The notes beneath the pieces were generated by a model that was given only the letters and a program-made list of their open reading frames with translations, ran no database searches and had not been told where the DNA came from. The position numbers and the translations under genes are program-made. DNA of 64,000 bases, taken from Candidatus Rokuibacteriota bacterium (lineage in GTDB: Bacteria; Methylomirabilota; Methylomirabilia; Rokubacteriales; CSP1-6). Positions 60,355 through 64,000 of this stretch are shown here, piece by piece; positions within the stretch are counted from its first letter, which is position 1, and each line of letters starts with the position of its first letter. Where the stretch lies: contig JACPDG010000045.1 of assembly GCA_016184125.1 (NCBI GenBank), forward strand, positions 18,754 through 82,753. The letters run 5' to 3'.

Positions 60355-62436
60355 CTACTGCGTTGCCAGGTCGACGATCAAGTTGCCGTATCCATCGACC
60401 ACGCCGCGGTCGCCGGGCAGGAGAACAACCGTTGTCTCGCGTTCTTCCACGATGGCCGGGCCCGTGATCTGGGCTCCTGTACCCAAGCGGTAGCGATCGT
60501 ACACGGGGCACGACACGAAACCCGCGTCCGCCGAGACGTACACGGGACGCTCACGCTTCACAGCGGCTCGCGCGTCCGCGCTTCCGCCGTGACGCCGCGT
60601 CAGGTCGGGTTTCGGCGACACGCACACGATCTCCATCTTCCAGTTCGCCGCCTCGAGCGGCGTCCCCTCGGGCTCTGCGTAGCCGTAATGGCCGGCATAC
60701 ACGTCCGCGTGGGCGCGCTGGATCGCGGGGAGCGCCCAGGGACCGAGGGGTCCGGCGGGCACCGGGACCGGCAGCTCGTGTCCCTGTCCGGCATACCGGA
60801 CTTCCGTGCTCCTCGCCACCGTCCACGAGCCGCCGAGTCCGGTCTCCGTGAGCTGCGCCGCGCCCTCGGACGCCATCTCCTCGAACAGGCGGCTGATGCG
60901 GTCCCACGGCGCGTCGTCGAGCCCGACCACGAGCGTGCGGCCGAGATCGATTCGCGCGTCCGCGATCAGCAGCCCGATCGCCGACGCCACACCGGCCGCG
61001 AACGGGACGATCAGGCGCCGGATGCCGAGACTGCGGGCGAGCCGCGCGCCGTGAATGGGACCGGCGCCGCCGAACGTCACGCACGCCAGGCCGCGCGGGT
61101 CCTTCCCGCGGCCGATGGACACGACGCGGATGGCACCCTCCATGTTGAGCGTGACGAGCTGATGGATGCCCCACGCCGCCTCCAGGAGGCCGGTACCGAG
61201 CGGCTTCGCGACCGAGCGCTCGACGGCCGCGCGCGCGGCATCCACGTCGAGCCGCCGCGTCCCGCCGAGGAAGTACTCCGGATCGAGGTACCCGAGCACG
61301 AGGTTCGCATCCGTGACCGTCGCGTCGCGGCCGCCGCGCGCATAGCACGCCGGCCCTGGATCCGCTCCGGCGCTCTCGGGCCCGACCCGCAGGAGCCCGC
61401 GCTCCACGCGCGCGATCGACCCGCCCCCGGCGCCAATCTCGACGAGATCCACACCGGGGACGTTGACCGGCAGGCCGCTCCCCGGCCGCATCGCGATCAT
61501 GTCGACCTCGAGGCGCTCGCTGGCCAGCGGCCGTCCGTGCTCGACGAGCGTCGCTTTCGCCGTCGTCCCACCCATGTCGAAGGCGACGAGATCCTGCTGG
61601 CCGGTGAGCGCGCCGACGTGCGTGGCGAGGATCGCGCCGCCCGCCGGCCCGGAGTCGAGCGATCGCACGGGGAACCGCGCGGTCATCGCCGCGGTCGCGA
61701 CCCCGCCGGTGTTGTGCATCAGGTAGAGCTGACGCCGGAAGCCCCGCGCGCGCAGGCCGTCCTCGAGCGCCGTCAGATACGCCCGGAACTTCGGCGTGAT
61801 GTACGCGTTGATCACCGCCGTGCTGGTCCGCTCGTACTCCCGGTACTGTGGCGAGACCCCGGACGAGACCGTCACCGGGACGCCGGGCAGGACCTCCGCC
61901 GCGAGCACCGCCGTCCGCTCCTCGTGCGCGGGATTCGCGTAGGCGTGCAGGTACGCGACGGCGAGCGCCTCGGCGCCCGCCGCACGGGCGGCCTCGAGCG
62001 CCTCCCGCACGGAACGCTCATCGAGCGGCACGGCGACGGAGCCGTCGGCGAGCACGCGCTCGGTCACCTCCCGGATCTGGTTGCGCGGGATCAGCGGCGG
62101 GTGCTTGTCCACGAACAGGTCGTTGATGTTGTAGCGGAGCTGCCGCTGGATCTCGAGGATATCGCGGAAGCCGCGAGTCGCGAGCAGGAAGGTCGTGGCC
62201 CCCTTGCGCTCGATCACGAGGTTCGCGCCGAGGGTCGTGCCGTGCACCGCCTGCTGGACCTCGGCCAGGTCGACGCCAGCCGTGACGAGGAGGTCGGCGA
62301 GCCCGAGGAAGACGCCTTCCGACGGATCGTCGGGCGTCGTCAGATGCTTGCCGACGGCGATCTCGCCCGTGTCCACGTGCTGGAGCACGAAGTCGGTGAA
62401 CGTGCCGCCGATGTCGAAGCCGAGCCGCCAGCTCAT
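60355..62436 (-). CDS. hyuA: Hydantoinase A/oxoprolinase family protein (HyuA)
   Basis: ATP-binding subunit of 693 residues with the ASKHA fold: LGFDIGGTFTDFVLQH (phosphate 1), HGTTLGANLVIERKGA, SLDSGPAGGAILATHVG, VAFDMGGTTAKATLVEHG (phosphate 2), TFGGAGPIHGARLARSL. Works with HyuB encoded downstream to hydrolyse a cyclic amide or carboxylate a ketone. ATG 62436 is chosen at the start of conserved sequence; ATG 62448 is also possible. Neither has a good ribosome site. Confidence 0.93.
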   Translation of the reverse strand: MSWRLGFDIGGTFTDFVLQHVDTGEIAVGKHLTTPDDPSEGVFLGLADLLVTAGVDLAEVQQAVHGTTLGANLVIERKGATTFLLATRGFRDILEIQRQLRYNINDLFVDKHPPLIPRNQIREVTERVLADGSVAVPLDERSVREALEAARAAGAEALAVAYLHAYANPAHEERTAVLAAEVLPGVPVTVSSGVSPQYREYERTSTAVINAYITPKFRAYLTALEDGLRARGFRRQLYLMHNTGGVATAAMTARFPVRSLDSGPAGGAILATHVGALTGQQDLVAFDMGGTTAKATLVEHGRPLASERLEVDMIAMRPGSGLPVNVPGVDLVEIGAGGGSIARVERGLLRVGPESAGADPGPACYARGGRDATVTDANLVLGYLDPEYFLGGTRRLDVDAARAAVERSVAKPLGTGLLEAAWGIHQLVTLNMEGAIRVVSIGRGKDPRGLACVTFGGAGPIHGARLARSLGIRRLIVPFAAGVASAIGLLIADARIDLGRTLVVGLDDAPWDRISRLFEEMASEGAAQLTETGLGGSWTVARSTEVRYAGQGHELPVPVPAGPLGPWALPAIQRAHADVYAGHYGYAEPEGTPLEAANWKMEIVCVSPKPDLTRRHGGSADARAAVKRERPVYVSADAGFVSCPVYDRYRLGTGAQITGPAIVEERETTVVLLPGDRGVVDGYGNLIVDLATQ

Positions 62437-62514
62437 CGCGGGCGCCATCGTTGCCCGGGCGCCGCCGGCCGTCAACCCGAAGCTTCAGCGGGCCCGCGAC
62501 GCAATCCGCTCCCG

Positions 62515-62610
62515 AGCCGCGCCCCGGGTCCCACGGGTGCGTCCGCGCACCCCCCGGGGCGCGTGCGAGCGATGGGGGGTTTGGGGGGCTTCGGTAGTCC
62601 CCCCATGATC
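62515..62610 (-). repeat. Dispersed hairpin repeat, full copy (inverted orientation)
   Basis: Read on the minus strand it starts GATCATGGGGGGACTACCGA and continues through CCCCCCAAACCCCCC, a GGTGCGCGGACGCACC hairpin and GGGCGCGG. It lies between the small gene at 62662 and hyuA, directly next to the second palindrome. Confidence 0.75.
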
Positions 62611-62612
62611 TC

Positions 62613-62660
62613 AGTTCGAGCCAACAATCGACCGCCCGGCGGTCGATTGTTGCTCGAACT
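62613..62660. repeat. 48-bp near-perfect palindrome, copy 2
   Basis: Left arm 62613-62636 (AGTTCGAGCCAACAATCGAC...) and right arm 62638-62660 (...GTCGATTGTTGCTCGAACT), with one extra C in the left arm. Like copy 1 it begins 1 nt after a minus-strand stop codon (62662-62664), and the flanking bases CTCA/CTCAG are shared. Confidence 0.75.
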
Positions 62661-62661
62661 C

Positions 62662-62874
62662 TCAGTTCAGGCTGGACAGAAGCGTCGTGAAGATGAAGTC
62701 GTGACGCGCGTCGGCCGGGCTCACCCAGCGGTCGAGGACTGCGCCGCAGGTGCAGAGCGCGCGCAGCCGGTACCCCTCGCGCGTCGGCGGCTCCGGGGTG
62801 TCCACGGCGACAGGGTCCGTGCCGCACGTTCGGTGGTCGTTGATGAAGCGCTGGAGATCAACGAAGGCGCCCAT
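62662..62874 (-). CDS. Small hypothetical protein
   Basis: A 70-residue protein I cannot assign: FVDLQRFINDHRTCGTDPVA, then RLRALCTCGAVLDRWVSPAD. Three Cys (C-x-C plus one upstream) and two His residues might bind a metal. GGGAGGA stands 9 nt before ATG 62874, which favours translation. The palindrome follows its stop immediately. Confidence 0.6.
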   Translation of the reverse strand: MGAFVDLQRFINDHRTCGTDPVAVDTPEPPTREGYRLRALCTCGAVLDRWVSPADARHDFIFTTLLSSLN

Positions 62875-63018
62875 GTCGAGTCCTCCCGATGCTGGACTCC
62901 GCAGGTGTCGACGCCACGCCGTCCTCTCGCCTCACTTGCAAACCATGGTCCATCGCGCCACGACGACGAGTTACGACCGGTCGCCCGCTCGCGTGCCTGG
63001 ATCGGAGTGAAATCCTTT

Positions 63019-63579
63019 TCACACCCGTACCCGGCAGAGTGCCTTGCAGAACGCCCCGACCGTCGGTGCATCGATGAGCGTGAATCGCACCTCGCGCACG
63101 CGCGACTCCGGGTGCGCCTCGCAGAACGCCCGCACGGCGCCGACGGCGATCGGCGCCGCGCGCTCGACCGGGAAACCGAAGATCCCCGTCGACAGCGACG
63201 GGAACGCGACGGTCCGGAAGCCGCTCGCTTCCGCGAGCTCGAGCGCGCTCCGGTAGGCCGTCTCGAGCTTACGGTCCTCGTCGCCCGAGCCCCACACGGG
63301 ACCCACCGCATGGATCACCGCGCCGCAGGGCAGCCGGCCGCCGGATGTCAGCGCCGGGCGATCGTGCGCCCCCGGCCCGTGGGCGCGCACCCACGCGTCG
63401 CACTCCTGCTGGATCGTCTCGCCGCCGCGGCGACGGATCGCGCCCGCGACGCCGCCACCGAGCGCCAGGCGCTCGTTCGCGGCGTTCACGATGGCGTCCA
63501 CCGCCTCGTCCGTCAGGTCGCCATGACAGACGCGCACGGTCTGGCCCGGGGGGAACGTGTGCTCGGCAACGACCGTCAT
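63019..63579 (-). CDS. Macrodomain protein (O-acetyl-ADP-ribose deacetylase-like)
   Basis: A 186-residue cytosolic macrodomain that binds ADP-ribose and likely removes it or its acetyl ester: VCHGDLTDEAVDAIVNAANE, LALGGGVAGAIRRRGG, CGAVIHAVGPVW, FPSLSTGIFGFPVERAA. These are the loop motifs of the MacroD/YmdB class. ATG 63579 has GAGGGAGGG 7-8 nt upstream. Confidence 0.92.
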   Translation of the reverse strand: MTVVAEHTFPPGQTVRVCHGDLTDEAVDAIVNAANERLALGGGVAGAIRRRGGETIQQECDAWVRAHGPGAHDRPALTSGGRLPCGAVIHAVGPVWGSGDEDRKLETAYRSALELAEASGFRTVAFPSLSTGIFGFPVERAAPIAVGAVRAFCEAHPESRVREVRFTLIDAPTVGAFCKALCRVRV

Positions 63580-63650
63580 CAGGCGCCCTCCCTCTGGGTC
63601 GAAATGAGGATCGACGGCCGCTCCAGATCAAGGCTAGCATACCCGCGCAA

Positions 63651-63905
63651 GTGACCGCCGAAACCGCCGACGTTCGGTACCTCGTGATCGTCTCGCGCGA
63701 GCGGCCGGACCTCTTCGACGAGCTGAAGCGCCGGTTTGCCGGCGATCCCACGGTCCAGGTGCTCCTCGACCGGCGCGTCGGCGAGCGCCGGCAGCGCGAG
63801 CACGCGCGGCCCGGCGAGCGCCGTGGGCGCGATCGGCGCGAGGCGACGATGCACGTCACGGCGAGCCTGTGGCTCGCCGGCTACGTCATCGTGCGCGTGC
63901 GCTGA
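63651..63905 (+). CDS. Small conserved-looking protein with RRxGERR motif
   Basis: An 84-residue protein: DVRYLVIVSRERPDLFDELK, GDPTVQVLLDRRVGERRQRE, then a basic stretch and GYVIVRVR at the end. The strand-helix-strand start and VQVLLDRRxGERR signature are reminiscent of small unannotated proteins in related GC-rich genomes, with no function known to me. GTG 63651 is chosen; TAGCAT at 63635-63640 is a possible -10 leaving almost no leader. Confidence 0.65.
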   Translation: MTAETADVRYLVIVSRERPDLFDELKRRFAGDPTVQVLLDRRVGERRQREHARPGERRGRDRREATMHVTASLWLAGYVIVRVR

Positions 63906-63913
63906 CCGACATG

Positions 63914-63983
63914 ATGGGGGGCCCCGACATGGCCCCCCATACCCCCCAGCGTTCGCAAGCGCCCCGGGGGGACCCGGGGCGCT
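63914..63983 (+). repeat. Dispersed hairpin repeat, short-form copy at the window end
   Basis: ATGGGGGGCCCCGACATGGC and its C-run, then AGCGCCCCGGGGGGACCCGG with the pairing GGGGCGCT. It starts 8 nt after the stop of the preceding small gene, as in the copies at 39969. Confidence 0.75.
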
Positions 63984-64000
63984 GCTCTACTTCGCGCTCG

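Noticed and set aside
58249..63654. An uninterrupted 1801-codon plus-strand frame opposite hyuB and hyuA
   Set aside because: It is antisense to clearly real genes, its product is Arg/Ala/Asp-rich without any domain, and such open antisense frames are expected at about 70% GC.

Overview
This is 64 kb of a very GC-rich (about 70%) bacterial chromosome. The mix of genes points to a heterotrophic soil or groundwater bacterium: CoA-transferase and enoyl-CoA hydratase, a thiolase-like protein with an OB-fold partner, a hydantoinase/oxoprolinase pair with a luciferase-like oxidoreductase, ABC and TRAP importers, LPS KDO activation, and gas-vesicle accessory genes. The style resembles uncultivated Rokubacteria/Methylomirabilota, but that is inference from gene content and repeats and not a placement. 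No rRNA, CRISPR array, prophage or intact insertion sequence is visible. One tRNA-Met(CAT) is present.

Layout. 1-4.2 kb: end of kdsB, two MFS transporters, a decayed ABC-ATPase fragment, and an ECF sigma factor with a zinc-finger anti-sigma factor. 4.5-12.1 kb: a carbohydrate-type ABC importer whose ATPase is separated from its permeases by a complete TRAP (DctPQM) importer. 12.1-26.3 kb: cytochrome c and a copper-binding protein, FAH-family hydrolase, archaeal-type phosphoglycerate mutase, a membrane HAMP/trehalose-phosphate-synthase fusion, aspartase-like lyase, DHH phosphoesterase, MgtE, a lipid-type methyltransferase, an alpha/beta hydrolase and a FecR-domain secreted protein. 26.3-38.4 kb, all minus strand: NtrC-type regulator, HtrA protease, TilS, a MoaD-MoaE fusion, IscA-like protein, an SDR, an intein-containing GTP cyclohydrolase I, two 6-pyruvoyl-tetrahydropterin-synthase-like proteins, GT2 glycosyltransferase, enoyl-CoA hydratase and CoA transferase. 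38.5-47.7 kb: recombinase remnant, tRNA, a very acidic protein, PuuD-like membrane protein, cytochrome c, a sigma-54-driven pair of unknown genes, a second NtrC-type regulator, UvrA, a decayed nicotinate phosphoribosyltransferase and a phosphoribosyltransferase/hydrolase fusion. 48.1-53.0 kb: a tightly overlapping gas-vesicle accessory operon (gvpG, tandem ArsA/Get3-like ATPase, gvpF/L, gvpJ-type, gvpL, gvpK) without gvpA or gvpN. 53.1-64 kb: thiolase-like/OB-fold pair, VapBC, a Phd-type/retropepsin pair, methyltransferase, LLM oxidoreductase, HyuB, HyuA, macrodomain protein and small unknowns.

The strongest unusual signals are these. (1) A 334-residue LAGLIDADG intein sits in FolE immediately before the active-site zinc cysteine. 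(2) A dispersed GC-rich hairpin repeat occurs about 15 times, usually just after a stop codon, and in places it has become coding sequence (MoaD-MoaE linker, GvpG tail). (3) Two copies of a second, 48-bp palindrome each start at a stop codon. (4) Three well-formed sigma-54 promoters accompany two sigma-54 activators. (5) Seven start codons lie 6-8 nt after a -10 box, suggesting frequent leaderless transcription. (6) A Get3-like tandem ATPase lies inside the gas-vesicle operon. (7) Trehalose-6-phosphate synthase is fused to a membrane sensor.

All functional statements rest on motif recognition by eye; no database search was possible.
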